Notes under the pieces: model-generated | Seen by the model: only the letters and a program-made list of their open reading frames with translations | What the model was told of the DNA's origin: nothing | Database searches by the model: none | Program-made: the position numbers and the translations under genes | In this document: positions 46,390-54,892 of the stretch, in pieces | Position numbering within the stretch: position 1 is the stretch's first letter | How the letters are laid out: each line of letters opens with the position of its first letter | DNA from: Ochrobactrum sp. Marseille-Q0166 | GTDB lineage: Bacteria; Pseudomonadota; Alphaproteobacteria; Rhizobiales; Rhizobiaceae | NCBI RefSeq assembly: GCF_014397025.1 | Contig: NZ_JACJUO010000001.1 | Location: 1,226,501-1,290,500 of the forward strand | Direction: 5' to 3' | Length of the DNA stretch: 64,000 bases

Positions 46390-47958
46390 ATGGATTGGTC
46401 CATGGACTGGATTGCCGACCCCAATGCCTGGATAGGGCTGATCACATTGGTGGTGCTCGAGATTGTTCTCGGCATCGACAATCTTGTCTTTATCGCGATT
46501 CTGGCTGACAAGCTGCCACCTCATCAGCGTAACCGCGCGCGTATAATCGGCCTTTCGCTTGCTTTGCTTATGCGTCTGATACTGCTTGCGTCAATATCGT
46601 GGATCGTGACGCTGCGTGAACCATTGATATCTGTAATGCAGCTTTCGTTCTCCGGTCGCGATATCATTATGCTGATTGGCGGGCTTTTCCTGCTCGCCAA
46701 AGGTACGATGGAATTGCATGAGCGCCTTGAAGGGGCTCATGGGCCGAAGAATTCACGGGTTGTTCACGCCGTTTTCTGGCAGGTTATTGTCCAAATTGTC
46801 GTGCTTGATGCGGTCTTCTCACTGGATAGCGTCATTACGGCTGTCGGTATGGTGCAGCACCTTCCTGTCATGATGATTGCAGTTATAATTGCCGTTGGTG
46901 TGATGATGCTCGCGTCTCGTCCGCTGATGGATTTTGTGAACAAGCATCCGACGGTTGTTATTCTCTGCCTTGGTTTCCTGATGATGATCGGTTTCAGTCT
47001 GGTGGTTGAAGGCTTTGGTTTCCACATTCCAAAGGGCTATCTCTATGCTGCGATCGGCTTCTCGGTGTTGATCGAAGCCGCCAATCAGATGGCGCGTAAG
47101 AATCGTGAGAAGCTGGTGACAACCAATGATTTGCGCGAAAGAACCGCTGGAGCTGTATTGAGGCTGCTCGGTGGTCAGCGCGATGACAGCCCACTTTCGG
47201 ATACGGTTGATGTGATTGCACAGCAGACGGCATCCAGCGACATCTTCCTGCCGGAAGAAAAGGAGATGATCCGCGGCGTTCTCGATCTTGCAGATCGTCC
47301 TGTTCGTTCGATCATGTCGCCGCGTAATGAGATTGAGTGGCTTGATCTGGATGAAGATGAAACAGAGTTGCATCAGGCGATTCGAGAGCTTTCCCATTCT
47401 CGCGTCGTTGTAGCGCGCCGTCAGGTCGATGAGTTTGTCGGTGTTGCTCTTGTCAAGGACTTGTTGCTGGATATGAGTGATAAGAATCCGATCGACTGGG
47501 ATAAGGTGATCAAGCAGCCGCTTGTGGTGCATGAAAATGCGAATGTGCTCAGGGTTATGGAACAGTTGCGTGTTTCGCCGGTTCAGCTCGCTGTTGTTGT
47601 TGATGAACATGGTTCATTTGAAGGTGTGGTTACGCCGACAGACGTACTTGAGGCCATTGCTGGCGAGTTTCCTGATGAGGACGAGGAAGCGTCCGTTGCA
47701 GAATCAGACGGTCAGGGTGGTTATCTGGTTGATGGCTTTACTGACATTCGTCGTCTTAGCAGTATTCTACAGCGCGACCTCGTTGATGATAGTGATCGTT
47801 ACACGACCCTTGCAGGTTATGTTATCTGGCACCTGGGTCATCTGCCGTTAGGTGGAGAGAGTTTCACTGCGGATGGCTTTGAATTTACCATTCATGCGAT
47901 GAACGGTCGTCATGTCGAAAAGGTGCGCATCAGGCCGGTTGATAATTACGAGGTCTAA
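46390..47958 (+). CDS. TerC family membrane protein fused to CBS pair and CorC domain
   Basis: A 522-residue protein. The N-terminal TerC domain (about 1-240, seven TM) has [20 protein letters not shown] and [17 protein letters not shown], the paired acidic motifs proposed to bind metal. A CBS pair follows (about 300-425, beginning [14 protein letters not shown]). A CorC/HlyC-type domain lies at the end (about 440-520). The domain order is that of YegH/YoaE-type proteins. TerC proteins are implicated in metal, often manganese, efflux; the role here is inferred. AGGAG precedes the start. Confidence 0.93.
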   Translation: MDWSMDWIADPNAWIGLITLVVLEIVLGIDNLVFIAILADKLPPHQRNRARIIGLSLALLMRLILLASISWIVTLREPLISVMQLSFSGRDIIMLIGGLFLLAKGTMELHERLEGAHGPKNSRVVHAVFWQVIVQIVVLDAVFSLDSVITAVGMVQHLPVMMIAVIIAVGVMMLASRPLMDFVNKHPTVVILCLGFLMMIGFSLVVEGFGFHIPKGYLYAAIGFSVLIEAANQMARKNREKLVTTNDLRERTAGAVLRLLGGQRDDSPLSDTVDVIAQQTASSDIFLPEEKEMIRGVLDLADRPVRSIMSPRNEIEWLDLDEDETELHQAIRELSHSRVVVARRQVDEFVGVALVKDLLLDMSDKNPIDWDKVIKQPLVVHENANVLRVMEQLRVSPVQLAVVVDEHGSFEGVVTPTDVLEAIAGEFPDEDEEASVAESDGQGGYLVDGFTDIRRLSSILQRDLVDDSDRYTTLAGYVIWHLGHLPLGGESFTADGFEFTIHAMNGRHVEKVRIRPVDNYEV

Positions 47959-48132
47959 AGCGAAATAATTTTGGGAGGAGCTACAGGGTTGCTCGCAAAA
48001 TATTTCACTCCGTTAACTCCGATAGAATAAGTAGGATATTGACTTTATATAAGAAGCCTTCAGAATTAACACATCGTTCATTGTTGCGGCGAAACCGTGG
48101 CTTTGAAAAGATGATGCGAATGGGAGGCTCTT

Positions 48133-48321
48133 ATGGACCGCAAATTTCAATTGCTGATTAAAAGCCTGAAAAGTTGCGTATCGTCAGTCTTTGCTTCTCT
48201 GGAACAGCCTTGGCGCGGTATGAAGCTCAATGCTGAAGAGATTGAACAGCGGCGTCGCAACCGGCTTGACAAAGGTGAGCAGAATTTTCTTTGGTGCTGG
48301 CAGCATCGTGGTTTTTGGTAA
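48133..48321 (+). CDS. small protein of unknown function
   Basis: A 62-residue, basic, Trp/Arg-rich frame with a near-perfect SD (GGGAGG, six bases before ATG), which supports real translation. The N-terminal half is amphipathic (KFQLLIKSLKSCVSSVFASL) and the C terminus reads FLWCWQHRGFW. There is no recognised family. It is followed by the stem AGCCGGAA/TTCCGGCT at 48348-48371, a weak terminator. It precedes the sulfate transporter genes but is probably separate. Confidence 0.6.
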   Translation: MDRKFQLLIKSLKSCVSSVFASLEQPWRGMKLNAEEIEQRRRNRLDKGEQNFLWCWQHRGFW

Positions 48322-48347
48322 TCCTTAATAGGTGAAAAAGTTTCGAA

Positions 48348-48375
48348 AGCCGGAAGCGCAAGTTTCCGGCTCTCT
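48348..48375 (+). terminator. hairpin after the 62-residue gene
   Basis: Perfect 8-bp stem AGCCGGAA/TTCCGGCT with an 8-nt loop. The following bases are pyrimidine-rich but not a clean T-run. Confidence 0.55.
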
Positions 48376-48481
48376 TCATTTTGTTGCGCGATTTTACCGG
48401 CAATTGAAAAATTATTCTCCATGTGATTTTTCTGATAGGTGCACTTTCCAAGGATGGGTGAAAAAGTAGTTTATATATTTA

Positions 48482-48502
48482 AATCAATGATTTAGATTGA
48501 TT
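48482..48502. promoter_or_regulatory. inverted repeat upstream of the sulfate transporter operon
   Basis: AATCAAT and ATTGATT flank a 7-nt spacer in AT-rich DNA about 90 bases before the cysP-type start. It could be a binding site for a sulfur regulator; no factor is assigned. Confidence 0.35.
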
Positions 48503-48587
48503 CTTGCTTATCTGTCTGTAGATTTGTTTCCCAATGAAAGTCGATTTAAGGGCGTTTTGCGCAAGCAAAGCGAGAAGGGTGCGATCT

Positions 48588-49592
48588 ATGAAGAAAATTA
48601 TTCTATACGCGGCTGTTGCTCTTGGCTTGGGTGCAGCTCCTGTCCACGCACAGGAGCCGAAGGAAATTCTCAATGTTTCCTATGATATCGCGCGCGAACT
48701 TTACGAGCAGGTCAACAAGGCATTCGTTGCCGACTGGAAAGCAAAGACTGGTGAAGACCTTACCATCAATCAGTCCCATGCCGGTTCATCCAAGCAGGCC
48801 CGTTCTATTCTTGAAGGTCTTGAAGCCGATGTTGTGACTTTTAACCAGGTGACGGACGTTCAGGTTTTGCATGATAAGGGCGATCTGATCCCTGCAGACT
48901 GGCAGAAGCGTTTGCCGAACAATTCTTCGCCCTATTACTCGTTCCCGGCTTTTCTTGTGCGTGAGGGTAATCCAAAGGGGATCAAGAACTGGGATGATCT
49001 CGCTCGTGACGACGTGAAAGTTGTTTTCCCGAATCCCAAGACTTCGGGCAATGCGCGCTATACCTATCTCGCAGCGACCGCTTATGCCAACGAAGCTTTC
49101 AAGGGTGATCAGGAAAAGGTTCACGAGTTCATCGGCAAGATATTCAAGAATGTGCCGGTATTTGACACCGGCGGCCGTGGCGCCACGACTACCTTTGCTG
49201 AACGTGGTATCGGGGACGTTCTCGTGACCTTTGAAGCTGAAACGCGTGGTACTGAAAAGGTTCTTGGTGCAGACAAGTATGATGTTGTCGTACCGGAAGT
49301 CAGCCTTCTGGCCGAGTTCCCCGTCACAGTTGTTGATAAAGTTGTCGACAAGCGCGGTTCGCGCAAGATCGCCGAAGCTTATCTCGATTATCTCTATACG
49401 CCTGAAGGCCAGGAAATTCTCGCTCAGAACTTTAATCGCGTCCACGACAAGGATGTGATTGCAAAGCACAAAGATATTTATCCTGATGTCCGCCTCATCA
49501 CTATTGAGGATGCTTTTGGTGGCTGGGATAAGGTTCAGAAAGAGCATTTCGCTGAAGGCGGCGTACTTGATAAGCTCTTTACTGCCAAGTAA
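48588..49592 (+). CDS. sulfate/thiosulfate ABC transporter, periplasmic binding protein
   Basis: A 334-residue binding protein with a signal peptide cleaved near VHA-QE. It shows LNVSYDIARELYEQVNKAF, INQSHAGSSKQARSILEGLE, TFNQVTDVQVLHDKG and PNPKTSGNARYTYLAATAYA, all typical of Sbp/CysP. Which of the two paralogues it is cannot be told. ATG 48588 follows GAAGGG. It leads an operon with the two permeases. Confidence 0.93.
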   Translation: MKKIILYAAVALGLGAAPVHAQEPKEILNVSYDIARELYEQVNKAFVADWKAKTGEDLTINQSHAGSSKQARSILEGLEADVVTFNQVTDVQVLHDKGDLIPADWQKRLPNNSSPYYSFPAFLVREGNPKGIKNWDDLARDDVKVVFPNPKTSGNARYTYLAATAYANEAFKGDQEKVHEFIGKIFKNVPVFDTGGRGATTTFAERGIGDVLVTFEAETRGTEKVLGADKYDVVVPEVSLLAEFPVTVVDKVVDKRGSRKIAEAYLDYLYTPEGQEILAQNFNRVHDKDVIAKHKDIYPDVRLITIEDAFGGWDKVQKEHFAEGGVLDKLFTAK

Positions 49593-49646
49593 ACAAAACT
49601 GCTCGGCGAGAGCATGCAGCTCTCGCCTTTCTTTTGGAAGAATTCT

Positions 49647-50483
49647 GTGTCGCTTCTGAGCATGAAACGCAATTCGGTGCTGCCGGGGTTCGGACTGACC
49701 CTTGGCTGCACTTTGTTGTATCTGGTGGTCATTGTCGCTTTGCCGCTTTTTGCAATGATCCTGAAGACTGCCAGTCTTGGCTGGAGCGATTTCTCGAACA
49801 TTGTAACTTCGGATCGGGCGCTTGCGACGTTTCGTATTACAATCAGTGCCGCAGCTGTAGCCACCGTTTTCAATGGCCTGTTTGGTTTATTGCTTGCGTG
49901 GGTGTTGTCACGGTATCAATTTCCGGGCAAGCGACTGATTGATGCCGCAGTCGATCTACCCTTTGCCTTGCCGACTGCAATTGCCGGCCTCGCACTCGTC
50001 ACGCTGTTTGCGCCAAATGGCTGGTTTGGCCGCTTTCTTGAGCCTATCGGCATCAAGGTTGCCTATGCGCCGCTTGGCATCATGATTGCGATGTTCTTCA
50101 CCAGTATTCCCTTTGTCATCCGTACAGTTCAACCTGTGCTGGAAGATATGAGCGCTGATGTTGAAGAGGCTGCACGCAGTCTGGGTGCTACGCCATGGCA
50201 GATTTTCTCGCACATCATCTGGCCGACAATCTTTCCGGCATTTTTGGCTGGCGCTTCGTTGTCCTTTGCCCGCAGCCTTGGTGAGTTCGGCTCGATCGTT
50301 TTCATTTCGGGCAATCTGCCTTTTGAAACGGAAGTGACATCGCTTCTCGTTTTCATCAGGCTGGATGAATATGATTATCCGGCTGCCGCAGCACTCGCGT
50401 TCATGATGCTCTTGATGGCGTTTTTTATGCTTCTTGTGACCAATATTATTCAAGCAAGGCGGCTTCGTTATGCAGAGCGCTAG
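49647..50483 (+). CDS. cysT: sulfate ABC transporter permease CysT
   Basis: A 278-residue inner-membrane permease with six TM helices and the coupling motif EEAARSLGATPWQIFSHIIW. The opening VLPGFGLTLGCTLLYLVVIV is characteristic of CysT (CysU). GTG 49647 follows GGAAG by six bases. Its 3' end overlaps the cysW start by 14 bases, so translation is coupled. Confidence 0.92.
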   Translation: MSLLSMKRNSVLPGFGLTLGCTLLYLVVIVALPLFAMILKTASLGWSDFSNIVTSDRALATFRITISAAAVATVFNGLFGLLLAWVLSRYQFPGKRLIDAAVDLPFALPTAIAGLALVTLFAPNGWFGRFLEPIGIKVAYAPLGIMIAMFFTSIPFVIRTVQPVLEDMSADVEEAARSLGATPWQIFSHIIWPTIFPAFLAGASLSFARSLGEFGSIVFISGNLPFETEVTSLLVFIRLDEYDYPAAAALAFMMLLMAFFMLLVTNIIQARRLRYAER

Positions 50484-51303
50484 TGCAAGCGTGCAGGCGC
50501 GCAATCAATCCACACCGATGCGCAGCTTGTTGATCGGGCTTGCGGCCATTTTTTCGGCAATCTGCATCGGCGCACCTTTGGCAGTGATTTTTTCCTATGC
50601 CTTCAGCAAGGGCGTCGGGGTGTTTTTGGGCGAAATACTCAAGCCAGATACGCTTCATGCGGTGTGGCTGACGGTTCTGACCGCGATTGTTGTTGTGCCG
50701 ATCAATATGGCATTCGGCATTTGTGTCGCCTGGCTGGTCACAAAGTTCCGCTTTCCGGGGCGCCGACTGTTGATCACATTCGTAGAAATCCCGTTCTCGG
50801 TGTCACCGATTGTTGCCGGTGTCACCTATCTGTTCTTGTATGGATCTCAGGGATTGCTCGGCCCACTGCTGGAGAGTTACGACATCAAGATCATGTTCAC
50901 CGTTCCCGCGATTTTTCTGGTGAGCCTGTTCGTGACATCACCTTTTGTGGCGCGGGAACTGATTCCGCTCATGGAAGTGCAGGGAAGTGATGAGGAAGAA
51001 GCGGCTCTTACGCTTGGGGCGAATGCCTGGCAGACTTTTTTCTATGTTACGCTGCCCAATATCAAATGGGCGCTCCTTTATGGTGCGGTGCTTTGTAATG
51101 CCCGCGTGATGGGCGAATTCGGCGCAGTATCCGTTGTATCTGGCGCCATTCGTGGCAAAACGAATACATTGCCCCTACAGGTTGAGCTCTTGTTCAACGA
51201 TTACAATGTAGCTGGCGCTTTCGCTGCAGCTTCTACACTGGCCGGCATAGCCTTGCTGACGCTTGTCCTGAAAATCTCGCTCGAGCGCAAACAGCATAGT
51301 TGA
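50470..51303 (+). CDS. cysW: sulfate ABC transporter permease CysW
   Basis: A 277-residue permease with the coupling motif EEAALTLGANAWQTFFYVTL, and GEFGAVSVVSGAIRGKTNTL near the end, typical of CysW. It forms the membrane pore with CysT. The gene that normally follows, the ATPase cysA, is absent: after CysW there is only a terminator and an opposing gene. The ATPase must be encoded elsewhere. Confidence 0.93.
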   Translation: MQSASASVQARNQSTPMRSLLIGLAAIFSAICIGAPLAVIFSYAFSKGVGVFLGEILKPDTLHAVWLTVLTAIVVVPINMAFGICVAWLVTKFRFPGRRLLITFVEIPFSVSPIVAGVTYLFLYGSQGLLGPLLESYDIKIMFTVPAIFLVSLFVTSPFVARELIPLMEVQGSDEEEAALTLGANAWQTFFYVTLPNIKWALLYGAVLCNARVMGEFGAVSVVSGAIRGKTNTLPLQVELLFNDYNVAGAFAAASTLAGIALLTLVLKISLERKQHS

Positions 51304-51310
51304 AAATAAA

Positions 51311-51338
51311 ACCGCCCGACTTTTTAAAAGCGGGCGGT
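51311..51338. terminator. terminator between cysW and the convergent hydrolase
   Basis: Perfect 8-bp stem ACCGCCCG/CGGGCGGT. The T-run (CTTTTT) lies in the loop, not after the stem, so termination efficiency is uncertain. Confidence 0.6.
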
Positions 51339-51344
51339 CCACGG

Positions 51345-51908
51345 TCACGCCGCTTGGGAGAGCGTGTGTGATATCGGTTCGCGTTGCAGCGAAGAGGCGA
51401 GGATTGCGCCCTCAGGCCAGTGTGTGAAGCCGCTAGCCACGTTGATGTGCCCTGCATGACCAATGTCGACAAAGCCAGAACCCCAAACATTCGCAATGGC
51501 TTCGGCCTTGGCAAAGCGCATGTATTCGTCATTGCGGCTCGCAACCACGATGGACGGAAATGCCAATTCATGCCGAGGCAAGGGCGCAAAGCTCGCAAAG
51601 CGGCTATCGCGACGCGACATGGTTTCAACATCTGCGGGAGCGACCAGGAGGGCACCGGCAACATGAGCTGCAGCCGGACGACTTGCGAGATGCGAAACAA
51701 GAATACAACCGAGACTATGGGCAACCAGAACTGCACCGGGATTTTCGGCGAGTTTAGCTTCGAGCGCGTGCATCCAGTCGGATAGCACCGGATAGTGCCA
51801 GTCGTCCTGTTCGACAAGCACTGCTGACGGATCGTCATGCAACCATTGGCGCTGCCAGTGGCCTGCTTCCGATCCCTTATAACCGGGGATGATCAATGTC
51901 GCAGGCAT
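51345..51908 (-). CDS. RBBP9/YdeN-type alpha/beta hydrolase
   Basis: A 187-residue serine hydrolase: LIIPGYKGSEAGHWQRQW opens the fold, the nucleophile Ser lies in VLVAHSLGCILV, the Asp in VASRNDEYM and the His in DIGHAGHINVASG. The compact size and GHAGHIN block are typical of the RBBP9/YdeN (DUF452-like) group. The natural substrate is unknown. It is monocistronic. Confidence 0.92.
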   Translation of the reverse strand: MPATLIIPGYKGSEAGHWQRQWLHDDPSAVLVEQDDWHYPVLSDWMHALEAKLAENPGAVLVAHSLGCILVSHLASRPAAAHVAGALLVAPADVETMSRRDSRFASFAPLPRHELAFPSIVVASRNDEYMRFAKAEAIANVWGSGFVDIGHAGHINVASGFTHWPEGAILASSLQREPISHTLSQAA

Positions 51909-52067
51909 GCGTTAGTTCCTCTTGGAATGTGCCTTGGGAGGCGTTTCTGCTCTGCATCGGGAGGATATGCGAAGCAATTTCCAAGATAGGGGCTATTTCA
52001 TACCAGTTTAAGAAATATAAATTCAATTTGAGGCGAGAGTGTAAAAATTAATCCCGCCTCCAAATGA

Positions 52068-53015
52068 TTACTTCTTCTGCTTGTCGTTCCAGCGCAGTAC
52101 GAATTGTGATTTTTCGAAGACGAGAACCACGATCAACGACATGGCGAATGGAATGAGAAGATAGAGCAGGCGGAAGACGATCAGAGCCGCCAGAACATCT
52201 GCTGGGTTCATATCCGGCAAGCCGGTGAGAAACACCAGTTCAAGCACGCCAAGCCCTCCCGGGGCGTGGGAAATAAGCGCTGCTGAGAACGATACCAGGA
52301 AAATGCCAAGAATGATCAGGAAGCCGGGATTGCCTGTTTCAGGCAGTGCAAAATAGATGATACCTGCAGCACCGATAAGTTCCAGAGGAGCGACGATAAG
52401 CTGCTGCGTCACCACAGGCAGACGCGGATATTCAAGACGGAACTTGCCGATTTGCAATGGGCGAAGCTGGAGCCAGCTGCCGAAGATATAAAGCAGTACA
52501 AAAGCCAACATTGCCAGAGCGATAATGATCGCAATGGTCGGGGTCAGTTCCTCATTGAAGCGCAAGAGGATATGCGGCTCCAGAAGCAGAACAACACTTG
52601 ATGTGATGATGACGCCGAGGATGAAGGTGAAGGAACAGAAGGCAATCAGCACCGCAATTTCGCTGCCGGGCATTCCCTGTGAGGAATAAGCGCGATATCG
52701 AACGACAGCGCCAGATACGACCGATGCCCCGATATTATGTGATAAGGCATAGGTTGTGAACGAACAGAGGGCGATGAAGATCCAGGATATTTTGCGATGC
52801 AGATGAAGAAGTGCGATGCGGTCATAGCCAGCCAGCGAACTATAGGCGAGGAGAGCAGAAGCCGCTGCCAACAACCAATGATGTGCACGAATGGCGTAGA
52901 GGCTGTCCAGAACGTCATCGAGAGAGATACTGCGTAGCTCTCTATAAAGAAGCCATGCGGAAACAATCACTGCTAAAATGCCTATTATGGGCCAGATATA
53001 ATCCTTGAGCTTCAT
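52068..53015 (-). CDS. lysylphosphatidylglycerol synthase-like TM protein (UPF0104)
   Basis: A 315-residue membrane protein with eight or nine TM segments, of the type found as the flippase-like half of MprF. It contains YDRIALLHLHRKISWIFIAL, NIGASVVSGAVVRYRAYSSQ and ISHAPGGLGVLELVFL. The catalytic aminoacyl-transferase domain is missing, as in most alphaproteobacterial members. ATG 53015 is preferred because an ATG at 53033 has no SD. It follows the antiporter gene directly and may be co-transcribed. Confidence 0.88.
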   Translation of the reverse strand: MKLKDYIWPIIGILAVIVSAWLLYRELRSISLDDVLDSLYAIRAHHWLLAAASALLAYSSLAGYDRIALLHLHRKISWIFIALCSFTTYALSHNIGASVVSGAVVRYRAYSSQGMPGSEIAVLIAFCSFTFILGVIITSSVVLLLEPHILLRFNEELTPTIAIIIALAMLAFVLLYIFGSWLQLRPLQIGKFRLEYPRLPVVTQQLIVAPLELIGAAGIIYFALPETGNPGFLIILGIFLVSFSAALISHAPGGLGVLELVFLTGLPDMNPADVLAALIVFRLLYLLIPFAMSLIVVLVFEKSQFVLRWNDKQKK

Positions 53016-53033
53016 TAACTGGCCACCGCACAT

Positions 53034-54815
53034 TCAATTCGCATTAAATTCCCCTTTTACATCAGCCCCGGATTGAGCGTGTTTTGTGGAAACGCCCGTA
53101 ATCCGCTCATCCTTTTTAATTGCCTTCTCCATTGCTGCGGCGATTTCAGCTTCGCCGAGAATGACAGCGTCTGCGCCAAGATCGCGCAGATATTGTGCTT
53201 CGGCTTGCGAACAGGCGCGCACAACAATATGCACTTTATCATTCGCTTGCCTCGCAAGACTTGTGATGCGTCCTGCCTCGAAGGCATTGGGAATAGCAAT
53301 CACAACATTTTGGGCGAAAGATGGATTCGCCGTCTCCCATATTTCAGCATCCGAGGCATTACCCGCAATAGCTTCGATGCCGATTTCTTTCAATCTGAAA
53401 TAAATCTTGGGCGAATCTTCGACAACAAGGAAAGGTATATGACTTTCCTGAAGGCTTGCTGCCACGCGCTTGCCGATCTGACCATATCCGACAATCACGG
53501 TGTGGTCTCTGAGCTTACTTTGAATAAGTGGTGCCGGTTCGGAAATATTGATTTCGGTTTCCAGAGTTTCATCCTCGGACCGTCGCAGGCCGAGACGCTT
53601 TTCAATCGAAGGGCGCAGACGTTCTGCAACAATAAACATAACCGGATTGAGGAATATCGAAAGGATGGCGCCCGCCAGTATTAGATCACGCCCTTCCGCT
53701 GGCAGCAGATTAAGTCCGACGCCAAGGCCTGCCAGAATGAATGAGAACTCACCGATTTGTGCGAGACTTGCGGAAATGGTTAGTGCCGTTCCGATCGGGC
53801 GTTTGAATGCACGGACGATGAAGAATGCTGCAACCGACTTGCCCACGAGAATGATAGCAAGCGTAGCAATCAGGGGCAGGGGATCACGGATGAGACTCAT
53901 CGGATCAAACAACATGCCCACAGATATAAAGAAGAGTACTGCAAAGGCATCGCGGAGTGGCAGAGATTCTTCAGCCGCTCGATGGCTGAGTTCAGACTCG
54001 CTCATAACCATGCCAGCAAAGAACGCGCCGAGCGCAAAGGATACACCGAACAGATGGGCCGCACCGAAGGCAACACCAAGGGCGATTGCCAGAACGCCTA
54101 ATCGGAATAACTCGCGCGAGCCCGTCTGAACAATGACGTTTAATAGCCAGGGTATGACTTTGCGCCCAACGACCAGCATAAGGGCGACAAAAACCGCGAC
54201 CTTGGCAATTGTTAATAAAATGATGCCGCCAATGCCTAGGCCTAACCATTGGGCGATTGGATCGCTTGTAGCGGCATGGCCAGCTTCGCCACTAACACTC
54301 GCAAGTGCAGGCAAAAGCACCAGCGCCATAACCATCGCAAGATCTTCGACGATCAGCCAGCCAATGGCGATGCGGCCGCGCTCTGTATCGATGAGGCGCA
54401 TGTCCTGCATGGCGCGCAACAGAACAACGGTACTGGCTGTTGATAGCGCAAGACCAAAAACCAGACCAGCTTTGATATCCCAACCGAGCGCTAAGCCGAG
54501 AGCGGTGCCGAGTGCCGCAGCCGTCGCAATCTGTGCCAGCGCTCCCGGAACAGCTATGGCTTTAACCGATAAAAGATCTTTGAGAGAGAAGTGCAGACCG
54601 ACACCGAACATTAGCAGGATAACGCCAATTTCGGCCAATTGTAGAATGAGCTCCTGATCGGCAACGAAACCCGGTGTATGCGGGCCAGCGATGACGCCTG
54701 CGAGCAGATAGCCAACGAGGGGAGAAATTTTCAATCGGGTGGCTATGGTCCCGAAGATGAATGCAAGACACAGGCCAATGACGATTGTCGCTATCAGAGG
54801 CGTGTCATGGGGCAT
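53034..54815 (-). CDS. CPA2 cation:proton antiporter with RCK domain (YbaL/KefB-like)
   Basis: A 593-residue protein. The antiporter domain has about 12 TM (residues 5-380), with LVGYLLAGVIAGPHTPGFV and ALGAFFAGMVMSESELSHRA. A TrkA-N nucleotide-binding domain begins at VIVGYGQIGKRVAASLQ (Rossmann GxGxxG) near residue 440. It probably exports K+ in exchange for H+, gated by a nucleotide. Its length is close to YbaL, and no ancillary KefF/KefG gene is nearby. Confidence 0.92.
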   Translation of the reverse strand: MPHDTPLIATIVIGLCLAFIFGTIATRLKISPLVGYLLAGVIAGPHTPGFVADQELILQLAEIGVILLMFGVGLHFSLKDLLSVKAIAVPGALAQIATAAALGTALGLALGWDIKAGLVFGLALSTASTVVLLRAMQDMRLIDTERGRIAIGWLIVEDLAMVMALVLLPALASVSGEAGHAATSDPIAQWLGLGIGGIILLTIAKVAVFVALMLVVGRKVIPWLLNVIVQTGSRELFRLGVLAIALGVAFGAAHLFGVSFALGAFFAGMVMSESELSHRAAEESLPLRDAFAVLFFISVGMLFDPMSLIRDPLPLIATLAIILVGKSVAAFFIVRAFKRPIGTALTISASLAQIGEFSFILAGLGVGLNLLPAEGRDLILAGAILSIFLNPVMFIVAERLRPSIEKRLGLRRSEDETLETEINISEPAPLIQSKLRDHTVIVGYGQIGKRVAASLQESHIPFLVVEDSPKIYFRLKEIGIEAIAGNASDAEIWETANPSFAQNVVIAIPNAFEAGRITSLARQANDKVHIVVRACSQAEAQYLRDLGADAVILGEAEIAAAMEKAIKKDERITGVSTKHAQSGADVKGEFNAN

Positions 54816-54858
54816 TGCGGGACCTTCCCGATTTCAGTCTTATAAACTTTTTTTGGAA

Positions 54859-54885
54859 GCCGGGCACGGCAAAACCATGCCCGGC
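54859..54885 (-). other. hairpin at the 3' side of secDF
   Basis: In the minus-strand RNA, GCCGGGCAUGG pairs with CCGUGCCCGGC (11 bp, one G-U pair) around a UUUUG loop. It is followed by A, not U, so it is not a standard terminator and may act as a 3' stabiliser. Confidence 0.5.
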
Positions 54886-54892
54886 AATGAGC

